Source: Epiperipatus broadwayi (lineage: Eukaryota > Onychophora > Udeonychophora > Euonychophora > Peripatidae). Taken from it: a stretch of DNA of 64,000 bases. Below are positions 12,570-24,217 of this stretch, one piece after another; positions within the stretch are counted from its first letter, which is position 1, and every line of letters starts with the position of its first letter. Position numbers and translations under genes: made by a program. The DNA lies in the NCBI GenBank assembly GCA_028023455.1, contig JAQFVV010000021.1, forward strand, positions 4,182,853 to 4,246,852, given 5' to 3'. The notes beneath the pieces were generated by a model that worked only from the letters and a program-made list of their open reading frames with translations, was not told the DNA's origin and did not search any database.

Positions 12570-15068
12570 TGTAATGATTATGAATGAATATGGAGAGCTG
12601 AAAAACCATTATACTTTTTCAGTAAATGAAATTAAATATAAAATAAATACAGTGAATATCAAATAAATGAATATCCATTAAGTAAAAGCAGAGAGTCAGC
12701 ATGAACCAAACTATATGTAATCTCCAGCATTACAGAAGAATAATTAAATCAAAACAAATCAGCAACCAGCTAAGAACAGTCAATAATCATGATCAAAGTA
12801 CAGTCAAAAATCAACATCATAAAATCAAAAGTCAGTCTTGTGAGTGTATTTACAAGAAGTACATTATACATAGGCTATTTATCTACCCACTTCCAGTCTT
12901 AGGGAAGAATATAACAAAATTATTTAGATGCACATAACTAAGTGCTAATTAGCAATTAGTTATCATTCATGATAATAAAAACATGATGGGATACCTAAAC
13001 ATGCTGATTACCATTAATGTTCTGGCCATATAGTATCATTAGTGTACAGACTGACTATAACTTAATTTTTCATAAAAACAAAATGCAGTAAATGGATTTT
13101 AAAAGTGATACCTTCACATCATACAGAATTGTCTTTTGGATGTCCATATACAACATAAATTTCTACATATATAAAACTAACCATTATGCTCTAAAATAGC
13201 TCAGAAAGCAAAAACTTTAGGTATTGTGACTATAAACAAGAGATAATCAAATATAACCACTTACTCTAAATAATTTTTAAAATATCTAAAACACTAAGTT
13301 GTAATAAAATCAAATCATACATACTGCCGATTTATGTTGCAAATATCTGGAGAAATAAAGACATTGCCACTAAAAATCATTTTAAACAATTATTTAATAA
13401 ACTGACTAATTAATAATTAAAAAATAAATAAAATGACATGAAAATTTGAAAATTTAAGCTTCAAGATTCTTTTTAAAAATTATATATTAAAAACAAAACT
13501 AACCATTTCATTTTCATTCATTAATTGAATTAACATTTTCTATTGGGTTATTTTTTTTCAGTAAGTAAAATTAAAAAAAAAACTTTTTAATCAAAGATAA
13601 GGAGTTTAATTATCTTAAATCACTTGAATAATCTTGGGATGAAAAAAATGAATAAATAAAAAAATGCCAAATTTAATAAAAATTAATTGCTTAAAATAAC
13701 TTTAATTTCAAAAGGAAAAATTCACTAATAAAACTATTAATTATTATCAATTGTTAATTAACTGTACAACTATAAATTTAGATATAATATGCCCATTTAA
13801 AACAATATACCATGCTTTCAATTTTCTTTGAGAAACCTTCTTTGCATTTATAATCTCCAGTTTTCTCATGTAGGTTTTGTTTTTGAAGGTTTTTCACTTC
13901 CAGTTTAATGTATACAGTTCTTTATACATGGCCATAGAATATTTTAGGCTAACACACAGCCAGGATGTATTTATTTTCCATTTTAACAAATTTTCCTGGT
14001 CAGGCTCACATATAGAGACACTTATGCTCTTGGCTGGAGACAAGGTTAGTGTTGCAGATTACTTCAGGGACATTTTTCTACTTTAAATTTTATTCCAGTG
14101 AACAAGTTACATGGAGGTAGATTATGTTTAGGTTTTAACTAAACTTAGTATATGACAGAAAAACATTTTATAGGCAAACTCATAGTGTGCTTTACACAGC
14201 TAAATAAAAACTTCTATATTTTTCAACATCTTGGTTAAAACTTCTGCTTATTTCTTCTTTAAAAGCTGACTTAGTACTGACTATCCTCTTCAAGAGTTGG
14301 GTCAGGAATGACTGCTTCATACAAGACATTTTGGAACAATTCTGTTTTCAAACATTCAAATACAGTCTTTTACATGATAAAATTTAATACTGACCAATTA
14401 GGTCTATTTTTTACACAAAACATTGTTTATATATATATTTTAATTTTTTTATTTAAAAAAATTCTAATCTTAGTTTTCAAATTACTCTTTATTTATTTTT
14501 TTAATGCAAAACAAGATAATCAGACTAATTATACTGATGATAAACATTAATTTTTTTATACTGTATTGAAGAGTCCTAAAGAGAAAATGAAAAAAAACAA
14601 CAACTATATTTATTTAAAACAAAATTTAACAAAAAAATGCTCAATTTTTATTTTTTTTCTCTTTTCTTTTAAAACTTTATTTATTTATCTTTTTTAAAAG
14701 TTAGAACTAAAATATATAAAGTAATTTACTGAAGAGAAAATTTTATTCCCTTAATACATTTCCAAAGTTAAAATTAAAACTGATAAAGAGCTAACATTAT
14801 TAAAAAGAGAAAATAAAAGATTTTATTTTACATTTTTATCTCTCTTTGACATCTATTTGTAATTTTTTTAAATAAGCACATTGTTGTTTGAAGAAAATTA
14901 TTTACAATTTTCATATTATCATTTGATAAGAAAAAACATTAAATTGAATGAGCTACCCATTATTATTTTAAAAAAATATATATAAAATATTGTTTTTCTA
15001 TTCATTAATTCTAAATTTAAACTTAAGGAGCTTGTAATATTGGCGTGGCTAGTGCCCACAATATTACA
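12570..15068 (-). repeat. 5' LTR of the old gag-only element
   Basis: This is the second copy of the 2.5-kb repeat. On the minus strand it starts TGTAATATTGTGGGCACTAG and ends CATTACA. Just past its end, about 12,566-12,543 on the minus strand, ATGGCAAGCCACTGGG resembles a primer-binding site and loosely matches the PBS of the element at 17.75 kb. It is diverged from the 6,554-9,070 copy. Confidence 0.65.
15033..15068. repeat. hairpin at the LTR terminus
   Basis: TGTAATATTGG and CCACAATATTACA pair around a GC-rich centre (GCGTGGCTAGTGCC), giving a stem at the outer edge of the 5' LTR. Similar terminal hairpins occur at 17,754 and 30,963. Confidence 0.65.
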
Positions 15069-15071
15069 AAA

Positions 15072-15245
15072 TATAAACTATATTATCTATAAACTCTGTA
15101 AATAATATGAAATAAAATATATCCTACCAGAGTATGCAGACAGTTATCAACTATATATAAAAATAAACTATATTATATGTATATACCTTAGATAATATGT
15201 AATAAACTACATTCTACCAGAGTATGTAGACAATTATTAATTATT
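15072..15245 (+). repeat. tandem duplication, about 91-bp unit
   Basis: CTACCAGAGTATGCAGACA at 15,124 and CTACCAGAGTATGTAGACA at 15,214 mark two head-to-tail copies with an ATAAACTATATTAT-like start. The second copy runs directly into the fold-back repeat that follows. Confidence 0.65.
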
Positions 15246-15450
15246 ATAGTAATAAAACTTTGTAACAAAACAATATTTGTTACTTTGCTAACCAGGCTTT
15301 TGTTACAACATATCTTTGTCAAAGCATCCCTATAATTATGTTTTGACAAAGATATTATGTATTGAAAACCTGACTCAGCAAAGTAACAAATATTGTTCTG
15401 CACCAAATATTTATTACTGTATAATTGTTAATTGTCTACAAATTCTAATA
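15195..15450. repeat. fold-back repeat (palindrome), about 250 bp
   Basis: The left arm has GTAGACAATTATTAATTATT, AACAATATTTGTTACTTTGC and ACATATCTTTGTCAAA. The right arm repeats these in reverse complement order (TTTTGACAAAGATATTATGT, GCAAAGTAACAAATATTGTT, AATTGTTAATTGTCTAC). The axis is near 15,330. There is no coding content, so it is either a MITE-like fold-back or an inverted duplication. Confidence 0.75.
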
Positions 15451-15599
15451 GAATATATATATATATATATATCCAAGAACTTCAATAATTTTATATCTTT
15501 TTTGATTTTTAGAACATACGAGTTCATTTTTATTTCAGTATTATTAACATCATATTCATTTCCTATATAATCTTTTAATTACTTTTGCATTATTCAACT

Positions 15600-17722
15600 G
15601 TCATTAAATTTTTTATTTCTTCCTACTTACAGGTCATATTTAATATATTTTTATTTTGGAAAAAAAAGGTGAAATAGATATTAAATATCTCACTGTTCTC
15701 CATCAGATGACCATCAAGATGTTTTGAAAGAGAAAGTAGTGGTTACTAGACTTGACAATTACTGGATGGTAAGAATTGTATAATTATTTAGAATAGCTAG
15801 GATACATTAACTGGCCAATATTAAGTGGTTAGATGAACTGACTAATAAAATATTTTAAGATGCTAAAAATTTTAAAAGTTTACTGTGCATATATTCAAAC
15901 CCATAGGAATCACAAGTGGATAGGTTACATTTATACTATAAAACCATTTTTATTTTACTTATGAAATATGTATATAATACATATCAAATAATTGTGGTAT
16001 ACATATTTATTCATTATCATATCTCTTTTTTCATGCTTAATAAAATAAAACAATAAGAGAATATCAAACATGTGCTAAATCTGTTATCAACTATAATTAT
16101 GTTTATATAACAATAGTAATTAAATACTATACTTTTAATATTAAGTTTTTTTGGTTTTTATATTTCACATGTGCATTTTATATCTTACGCACAAACTCAT
16201 TTTATTCAGATGTACTATTATCCATATTTGAAATAAAGATTTTATTCATGTTACCACAATGAAACATATGTATCACCATTATCATCAATATTATTCTGTC
16301 CCACGGACATATCCAGAGAGTAGTCATATCCTCAATTCTGTCACTGCATTTTCTTCATGTCCCATCTCTTCAATTCCACACAACTCTTCCCACCTCTTAT
16401 ATCATCCAACAATGTTAATATTTTTCTTCCTTTCTTCTTGTTTTCATTCACCATTCTCTCCTAAACATTTATCACAATTAAAGTCATTTACTGTGTTTAA
16501 GCCTTACAGCATAGATTTATTTTGCTATTGCATTTTAAAAAAATCTCATATTAGATCATACACACACACACATATATATATAATACTTATCAAAATTTAC
16601 TATTGATTAAGTATCTGATTTGTATTCATTTAATATTTCCAATTGTCTTTAGTCTAGAAGTAAATTTTTGTCATTTTATGAAAATCAACATAAATCCCTT
16701 CTAAATGATTTAATTCCCAATTGATTTCTTATTTTTTGACAAAATGCTCTTCTTACTTTTGGTGTTTTTTTAAAGCAACTGATTGTTGTAAAAATAATTG
16801 AGTATTTAATTACCTGGAAGGTCATATAAACTTTGTGCACTAGAAGTAACAATTTGAGTTCCAATTTAGGAACCTTCAGCTCTTATTCACTATATTACCA
16901 CTGTGCAGCCTTTGTATATCGCTTAATCCACAGTATCAGCTTAAGCTTAATCCTAGTAGAAATAAAGTGATTTTAGTTAGCATTGTGGAAGTTAACAGTA
17001 TGATAAAAGTGGGGAACTCAAGAGCTAAATGTTTTAGGCAGATTCTTAGTTGAGTAGAGTTAAAAATGTCTATTTGGGCTAATGAATGTTGTGCTCAAAC
17101 TGTTCAAATATCATACAAATTCCTATGCAGTTAATCATGTAATTATCTGTTCTGTGCTGTATAGCATAATGGTAGAATTACAGACTTAAAAAACTATGGA
17201 TTTCTAAATGGATTTTCAGCTGATTAAAGTAAAAAGATCTCAGTTTAGTTGATTATAATGGTTATACTTATGCTACAATTTGGAGTACCCTAACATCACA
17301 TGAAGGATAAAAGATGTCAATTATTTTTTGAAAGTTCACATGAATGAAGCATGCATAATGAGAGGGTGATACAAGTTTTTTCATCAGTGGATGGTTGTGA
17401 TGTGGTGGAGTTAAAAACAACTAATTTGAAAGCATCTTTTAAAATAGCTGAGACTTCAATGCAAGCGAAGATCTCTTCAGTAGCTTTTCATAGAGAAATA
17501 GTAAAAAAAGATGAGTTTTCACATTTTTCATTCTTGTTTTGTTACCCAACTAATAATAGTCAGATACCCTTTTATTAACCAATATTGGATGGTTTTGTTC
17601 ACTAGCTATAGATCAAAACCTTAAAAGATATATCTCAGGCTTGTTTTTTTTTATGTTATTTAGCCTGGATTGAACTGGATTATAGATATAGCACATAAAT
17701 AAACTAACTTTGCATAGAGTCG

Positions 17723-17725
<3 letters not shown>
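15600..17725. other. AT-rich non-coding spacer
   Basis: No gene is supported. A 115-codon frame at 16,259-16,606 is Ser/His/Tyr-rich with a (CA)n/(TA)n tail and no domain. A 75-codon frame at 17,351-17,578 has no recognised similarity. An (AT)n run at about 17,726-17,753 is the insertion target of the young LTR element. Confidence 0.5.
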
Positions 17726-17756
<31 letters not shown>

Positions 17757-18123
17757 AACGTTTATTTATATACGTTACAAATATATTGGCATTTGGTAAA
17801 AGCTAAAAAAGTAAATTTAGATTTTTTTTTGATTAGTATAATTTTTGTTAAAACGTGCAATGAAGGTTAAAATTGTCATTCTTATTTTTTTTTTATCTAA
17901 TTGGAAAGAATAAATGACATACAGATTACTAATCCAGATAAATTAAAAGAATTCCAAAAGTATAAGCTAAAAGAAAAATATTTTAGCTAATTAAAGATGG
18001 AAGAATAATGCTAAAAAAAAAGAGAACTTTGTAACTTAAATTTAAGAGAGAGTGTATAAGATTATTATCTTATACGCTGATAAAAAGACAAAAGAGTGCG
18101 CAGAAGTTCCAAAAATGGAGCGC

Positions 18124-18135
18124 GATATAAAAAGG
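18124..18135 (+). promoter_or_regulatory. TATA-like promoter element in the LTR
   Basis: GATATAAAAAGG lies in a locally GC-rich patch. A start about 25-30 bp downstream would fall near 18,155-18,165. The same sequence is at 20,327-20,338 in the 3' LTR. Confidence 0.55.
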
Positions 18136-18309
18136 AGATGACAACTTCAATCTGGGTCTTCTCTTTTACTTCTAGTTACATCTCTGAAAGTTGGAGGTTT
18201 CCACGAGCATAACCTGTGGCAAGAAATATACTTCTACACAGGTATGCCCCTTGCTGTACCAAGCTGTCACGCAAGCATGGAAACGGGACTTGTGAAGACC
18301 GCTTTTTGC

Positions 18310-18315
18310 AATAAA
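18310..18315 (+). terminator. polyadenylation signal in the LTR
   Basis: AATAAA within TTTTTGCAATAAAAGGGTC lies about 150 bp after the inferred start site, in the place expected near the end of R. It is repeated at 20,513-20,518 in the 3' LTR. Confidence 0.5.
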
Positions 18316-18438
18316 AGGGTCACTACAACCGTGCCTTTTCTCCAGCTATAGAACGGAACAATAATGGAAGACGCCGGCAGGAGAGACCAATGGAAATTCT
18401 CATGATCTGGGATCCCATAAACCTACATGAACTTACCG

Positions 18439-19140
18439 GTAAGTTAAGAATAAATTTTCCTGATAGTGACTTAAAAGTTTGCAAACAATTATTTATCTAG
18501 GCTTAGACTACCATCCTGATATAGACTTTTCGTATTCAAGGGACTTTCTTATAAAGAATTTTATACAAGATCTTGGAACATTATTAAATTGCGTTCATTA
18601 TTTAATCTAACTGTTTTTGTTAATCGATTCATTATCTGGATTAGCATGTGTGTACTTTCCAGTTTAGTTAATTCGTAATTTAACTTATAAATATTTTAGT
18701 TTGTTAGAATAAAAGAGATTATACTTTTATCAACCTTTTTCATTGTGCGTTATTAATAATGGTTATTATTCTTTTTAGTATTAAAGTTATTATTAGTTTA
18801 ATAAGATTTAAAAGTAATTTACCTTGCCAATATGTTTGAATAAGCCCAGCAATAATAATCTCAAAAAAAAGATAATTCTAGTTTACCGTAAAATTACCGA
18901 TTCTTAAAATCTAAGACCAATAATTTTAAAAATATTTTATTTTTTTTTATTTGCGAGACATGCTGGCGACAGATATCAGCGGTCTTTTTAGAATAAAAAG
19001 ACCTGGCGCCTATCAAATAAATTAAAAGCTGATCTCATCAATAGCATAATTCTCAACCATCAATAGGCAAAGTTTGATCAGGAAATATAGCTGTGTTTTT
19101 TAGGAAAAGAAATACAACTTTCTTTTTTCTTTTGATACAG
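18439..19140 (+). other. intron-like segment inside U5 of the LTR
   Basis: The donor ACCG|GTAAGT is at 18,439-18,444. The acceptor is a long pyrimidine-rich run ending TTTTGATACAG at 19,140. Both fit metazoan splice consensus well, and both are intact in the 3' LTR (20,642 and 21,343). Splicing would remove 702 bp of U5 and leave 68 bp before the PBS. This is a prediction from consensus only. Confidence 0.4.
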
Positions 19141-19208
19141 CTTGATCAACTCACGCTCAAATATAAATTTGAGGCGTATAGTGGCCTAGTAATACGAAAA
19201 ACGTTACA

Positions 19209-19956
19209 ATGGCGACCCAACTCGGGCTTCGATTTAACAACTACAACCTGAGATGAGTTGTAATGATAAAGAACATTACAATGATGACTCAAAGAAACTC
19301 ACAGCCGGAAAATAAATTATGATTTTTTTGAAAAAAGAAAAAATTATAAAAAAAAAAAACTAACTAATTAAACCCTGATTATTAAAATATGAAAGAAGAT
19401 ATTTTTTTAATATGACTTCCAGAAAGAAAAAATATATATGTATATTTTTTTATATATGTCTAAAAACACGATCGTGGCTGATGTAGACGTAAGTCACAAG
19501 TATTTGACCGGGTAGGCGGTTACTGAAGAGGGGAATAACATAGCCCCGAGTCCTTATCCGCAGTATATGAACATAAGACCGTCTTTAAATGCTCGTCAGA
19601 CTATTTCTAGCAGAGATCCCAATAAAGGGGAAGGCGGATCAAGTTGGACCAAGTTGCCACGAGCCTGTAAGACTCAGAACGATGAGCAACGCTCGTTTGT
19701 GCTTATAACTTGGGCTTCTTATCGTTAATATTACACTAAAGCGGATAGGACACAGATGAATGTTGAAATATTTTCCATTCCCGCCGTGTTAGACCTAAAA
19801 GTGGGCGTTAAAGCCGAACGTCGCTTGTGAATGAGTCTACACAATATATCAGCACGCTACTACAGAAAAAAAAAATACGAATATGAATTTAAAAAACTTA
19901 AGAATAAAATTAGTGTAAACCCCTATTTTATTCTCATCTCCTGGCACTGGTGGTAT
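19209..19956 (+). other. non-coding interior of the young LTR element
   Basis: The interior contains the PBS and a stretch at about 19,471-19,830 that is clearly more GC-rich than the surroundings. No frame encodes gag or pol motifs; the 80-codon frame at 19,831-20,073 runs across the LTR border and is incidental. A second PBS-like copy (ACATTACAATGATGACTCAA) near 19,274-19,293 echoes the LTR/PBS junction. The GC-rich part may be a packaging or dimerisation signal (inference). The purine tract before the 3' LTR (GGCACTGGTGGTAT) is weak. Confidence 0.75.
19210..19227 (+). promoter_or_regulatory. tRNA primer-binding site
   Basis: TGGCGACCCAACTCGGGC begins one base after the left LTR. Its complement ends in CCA, as a tRNA 3' end must. 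The tRNA species was not identified. Confidence 0.85.
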
Positions 19957-21411
19957 TGTAACGTTTATTTATATACGTTACAAATATATTGGCATTTGGT
20001 AAAAGCTAAAAAAGTAAATTTAGATTTTTTTTTGATTAGTATAATTTTTGTTAAAACGTGCAATGAAGGTTAAAATTGTCATTCTTATTTTTTTTTATCT
20101 AATTGGAAAGAATAAATGACATACAGATTACTAATCCAGATAAATTAAAAGAATTCCAAAAGTATAAGCTAAAAGAAAAATATTTTAGCTAATTAAAGAT
20201 GGAAGAATAATGCTAAAAAAAAAAGAGAACTTTGTAACTTAAATTTAAGAGAGAGTGTATAAGATTATTATCTTATACGCTGATAAAAAGACAAAAGAGT
20301 GCGCAGAAGTTCCAAAAATGGAGCGCGATATAAAAAGGAGATGACAACTTCAATCTGGGTCTTCTCTTTTACTTCTAGTTACGTCTCTGAAAGTTGGAGG
20401 TTTCCACGAGCATAACCTGTGGCAAGAAATATACTTCTACACAGGTATGCCCCTTGCTGTACCAAGCTGTCACGCAAGCATGGAAACGGGACTTGTGAAG
20501 ACCGCTTTTTGCAATAAAAGGGTCACTACAACCGTGCCTTTTCTCCAGCTATAGAACGGAACAATAATGGAAGACGCCGGCAGGAGAGACCAATGGAAAT
20601 TCTCATGATCTGGGATCCCATAAACCTACATGAACTTACCGGTAAGTTAAGAATAAATTTTCCTGATAGTGACTTAAAAGTTTGCAAACAATTATTTATC
20701 TAGGCTTAGACTACCATCCTGATATAGACTTTTCGTATTCAAGGGACTTTCTTATAAAGAATTTTATACAAGATCTTGGAACATTATTAAATTGCGTTCA
20801 TTATTTAATCTAACTGTTTTTGTTAATCGATTCATTATCTGGATTAGCATGTGTGTACTTTCCAGTTTAGTTAATTCGTAATTTAACTTATAAATATTTT
20901 AGTTTGTTAGAATAAAAGAGATTATACTTTTATCAACCTTTTTCATTGTGCGTTATTAATAATGGTTATTATTCTTTTTAGTATTAAAGTTATTATTAGT
21001 TTAATAAGATTTAAAAGTAATTTACCTTGCCAATATGTTTGAATAAGCCCAGCAATAATAATCTCAAAAAAAAGATAATTCTAGTTTACCGTAAAATTAC
21101 CGATTCTTAAAATCTAAGACCAATAATTTTAAAAATATTTTATTTTTTTTTATTTGCGAGACATGCTGGCGACAGATATCAGCGGTCTTTTTAGAATAAA
21201 AAGACCTGGCGCCTATCAAATAAATTAAAAGCTGATCTCATCAATAGCATAATTCTCAACCATCAATAGGCAAAGTTTGATCAGGAAATATAGCTGTGTT
21301 TTTTAGGAAAAGAAATACAACTTTCTTTTTTCTTTTGATACAGCTTGATCAACTCATGCTCAAATATAAATTTGAGGCGTATAGTGGCCTAGTAATATGA
21401 AAAACGTTACA
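19957..21411 (+). repeat. 3' LTR of the young element
   Basis: This is a near-identical copy of 17,754-19,208, offset by 2,203 bp. Differences: A18180/G20383, C19154/T21357, C19195/T21398, and two 1-bp homopolymer changes that cancel in length. Promoter, poly(A) and splice-like signals are all conserved. Confidence 0.9.
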
Positions 21412-21649
21412 ATATATATATATATAAATCCACACATTTTTTTATTACGGCATAGTTTTTAGAATGCATTCAATCTATAACAATCTTTCTTGAATTCATT
21501 CATTTTTATTGGTTAGGAATTACTGTATTTTTATAATTCTTTGTGAAGGCTTTTGGATTTAAAAAGTTCAATTTTATTTTCAGGAGTAAAAGCATAAAAA
21601 CATATGGCATAATAATGTCATTAAAATAAAACATTGAAAATGAAAAATT

Positions 21650-23560
21650 TTCCATGTATTAAAGCATATAAAGCTTTTAGCTTTGATATAAATAGGCAAT
21701 CATCAATTAAAACATACAGTATAAGCTGAAAACATAATCTGTCATTAACAGCAATTTCTATTTCAATATTGAAGTTGATGTATGAGTCATAATTCAGATA
21801 AGATTTTTTTATATGTAAGAATTTGAAACATCAGAATTTCCCTGAATTCTCATCACCATGAAGCATCTACCATTGAGAGATTTTCATGTACTTAAGATAT
21901 AAACTTTAAAATTATAATGGAAATTTTGTCATATATTGACTCTTTAAAAATTAGTTATAGTCAACATTTTTGACTAATTTTCAAACTTTATTTTCAGATT
22001 TTTTAGTTGTGTTTATTTTAACAAATACACTTTTATTTTCCATTTTCTGTTTTCATTTTTAAAGATTTCATTGAATATATTAAATTAATAAAAAAATTAT
22101 CTGAAAATTGAAATATCAACTTTCAAAATAAAAAAAAAGACTGATAAACAGAAATAAAAATTATGTAGTTAAAATCAAAGAACTTCCTTTTAGCTTTAAG
22201 GCTGAATAAATGTATTTTAATAAAAAAATACTGATTCTTTCAAAAATTAATATTTTTGATACATAATTTGACAAATGACAGCTTCACATAATGAAAGCTC
22301 TGTTTAAAATATTAAATTGAAAAAATTATTATAATTTAATTAATTTTAAATATAAACATTATGTATAGATATTTAATAATGTCACAAAAAATCAATAACC
22401 AAAAGAGAATGATTTTCCCATTCAACTTTCTCTGATCAATAAATTTTCATTTAGCTAACTTGTTGCTAAAAACTATTATAATTCAATAAAATCTAAATAT
22501 AAACATTATATATTTATTTAGAAACAAATATTTATTAATTTTATAAAAAATCAATAATACAAAGTTAAGGATTTTATATAAACTTATTATTTATTTTAGC
22601 ACTATAAATAAAAGACAATTCAACACAAATGCATTGACATTCTTTTACTTCTAAACAATATGAATAGGCTCTTTCTTATTTTTTCTGTTATTTTCAAACT
22701 CTTGTCATTTTCTGGCATTCCAACATCTAGGTATTTTTTCATAACAAAACAAATCATTTTAGACTAAAATTTTATTCTTAACAGTTCAAAATAAATTCTT
22801 GTCATTAAGATTATACATTTTTAATCACATAATCAATGGATGCAGCTGTGATAATCATCCGAGTGCTTAAACTAGATAAAATCTTTAGCTGTGATGTAAC
22901 TAGACAACTGCAAATTAAACAAACAGTACAAACTGAACCATATGATTTAACCAATAACAATAGCATTTTTCTGACTTATGTTATACTAAAACACAGATTA
23001 TTTCTAACCTAAAACTAAAGATAGTATATGAGTTAAAACTCAAGCCAGATTCTTTTTTTGTATGAGAATTTGAAGTTTAACAAACTTTTCTGAATTTTAC
23101 CAGCAGCAAAGCATTCCCTCTTAGAATTACATATATTAAAGGCATATGTTTGCTCATGTGTGGCACAAAGTGGTTTTTTTATATAACCTAAATCTAAGTG
23201 AATTTTCACTGAAGTTCACTATAATCATAGCACTTTATGGTGAACTTCATTAAAAGTCCACTCAGCTTTAGGTTATAAAAATCATTACACAGACATGCAA
23301 ATATATGCAAATAAAAATTATATGGAAAAAATCAATATATATTAATTGACAGATTTTCAAAAACTGAATTGTATACATTGAAATTATAACGAAATTTTTT
23401 CTATATATTAAATTAGATAAAATCTTTAACTATGGTAACTAAGCAACCATCTATTATAACAGACATGCAATCTGAACCATAGTGTACAATAATTATATAG
23501 CATTTGTCTTTTATATTAGTCTAAAAGATGGACAATCTGATTTAATATATTATTAATATA
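21650..23560 (+). repeat. diverged tandem repeat block
   Basis: Related segments recur. TAGATAAAATCTTTAGCTGTG (about 22,875) matches TAGATAAAATCTTTAACTATG (about 23,413). The stretch near 21,780-21,880 matches 23,020-23,115 (GTATGAGTCATAATTCAGAT versus ATATGAGTTAAAACTCAAGC, then an AGAATTTGAA core). The units are old and uneven (about 0.55 and 1.2 kb). No coding content was seen. Confidence 0.45.
23175..23284. repeat. short palindrome, about 110 bp
   Basis: Left arm ATATAACCTAAATCTAAGTG...GAAGTTCAC pairs with right arm GTGAACTTC...CACTCAGCTTTAGGTTATA. The axis is near 23,229. Confidence 0.75.
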
Positions 23561-23562
23561 TT

Positions 23563-24155
23563 TAAATATAGGGGATTTGAAATCAGACTTTGAAGCAACC
23601 TTCAACTATCCAACACTATCTTATACTAATGATACACATGACCACACACATGTAGAAAAGATAAATAATCACCAATATACGTATTTCTTGCTGAACCAGT
23701 ACTCATCAGTTGGTCCAGATTACCATCTTCCTCCCCCACACACATATATATAATAACTGCTCAGCTTATATTAAGATAGCAAATCTTTATACTTTAATGG
23801 ACAAGCTTCCATCTACTCCAACTCTTCAGCGATCCATAACATTGAAAATCTGATGATAGAATGCCCAAATCCCATGCTGATGCCAATATTGTTGTTATGC
23901 CATGTTCACCTTGCCACTCTGACTCCTCATGTATAGTACAGTATCCATTTAAATACACAGAATACTGTCCTATACACGAGGTGTCAGAGTGACTTGAGGT
24001 CAACATGGGCATAGCAACAGTATTGGCATCAGCATGGGATTTAGGCATTCTATCATTAGATTTTCAATGGTATGGATGGCTGAAAAGTTGGAGTAGATTG
24101 AAGCCTGTACATTAAAATATAAAGATTTGCTATTTTAATACAAAACTGAGCACTG

Positions 24156-24217
<62 letters not shown>

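Larger units (their letters stand above)
6554..15068 (-). mobile_element. old gag-only LTR retrotransposon with 2.5-kb LTRs
   Basis: Two diverged direct repeats of about 2.5 kb bracket a 3.5-kb interior. On the minus strand each repeat begins near TGTAATATTGTGGGCAC and ends in CATTACA, so the ends are TG...CA with a short TGTAAT/ATTACA inverted repeat. The interior carries a decayed minus-strand gag. The order 5' LTR, leader, gag, 3' LTR is consistent with this strand. I see no protease, reverse transcriptase, RNase H or integrase. No target-site duplication could be recognised, as expected for an old copy. The alternative is a segmental duplication flanking an unrelated gag fragment. Confidence 0.65.
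17754..19208 (+). repeat. 5' LTR of the young element
   Basis: U3 is about 17,754-18,155, with a TATA-like GATATAAAAAGG at 18,124-18,135. R runs to roughly 18,335, with AATAAA at 18,310-18,315. U5 is unusually long, about 870 bp. The first 26 bases form a hairpin (TGTAACGT / ACGTTACA). A second inverted repeat, GTATAAGAT...ATCTTATAC, lies at 18,054-18,075 in U3. Borders of R are inferred, not observed. Confidence 0.9.
17754..21411 (+). mobile_element. young, intact, non-coding LTR retrotransposon (3,658 bp)
   Basis: Two 1,455-bp direct repeats (17,754-19,208 and 19,957-21,411) differ by three substitutions and two 1-bp homopolymer changes. Each starts TGTAACG and ends CGTTACA. A primer-binding site follows the left LTR after one base. 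The 748-bp interior has no gag or pol. The element sits inside an (AT)n run, so ATAT or ATATAT flanks both sides and the true duplication length cannot be read. It must have been mobilised by proteins from another element. LTRs twice the length of the interior do not fit typical TRIM or LARD proportions. Orientation is set by the PBS. Confidence 0.93.

Noticed and set aside
16259-16606. 115-codon plus-strand frame, the longest uninterrupted one in its region
   Set aside because: Low-complexity Ser/His/Tyr composition, microsatellite-derived end, no domain and no coding-like context.
17150-17225. tRNA-like A box (TAGCATAATGGTAGAATTAC)
   Set aside because: No convincing B box or cloverleaf, and no matching copies or target duplication.
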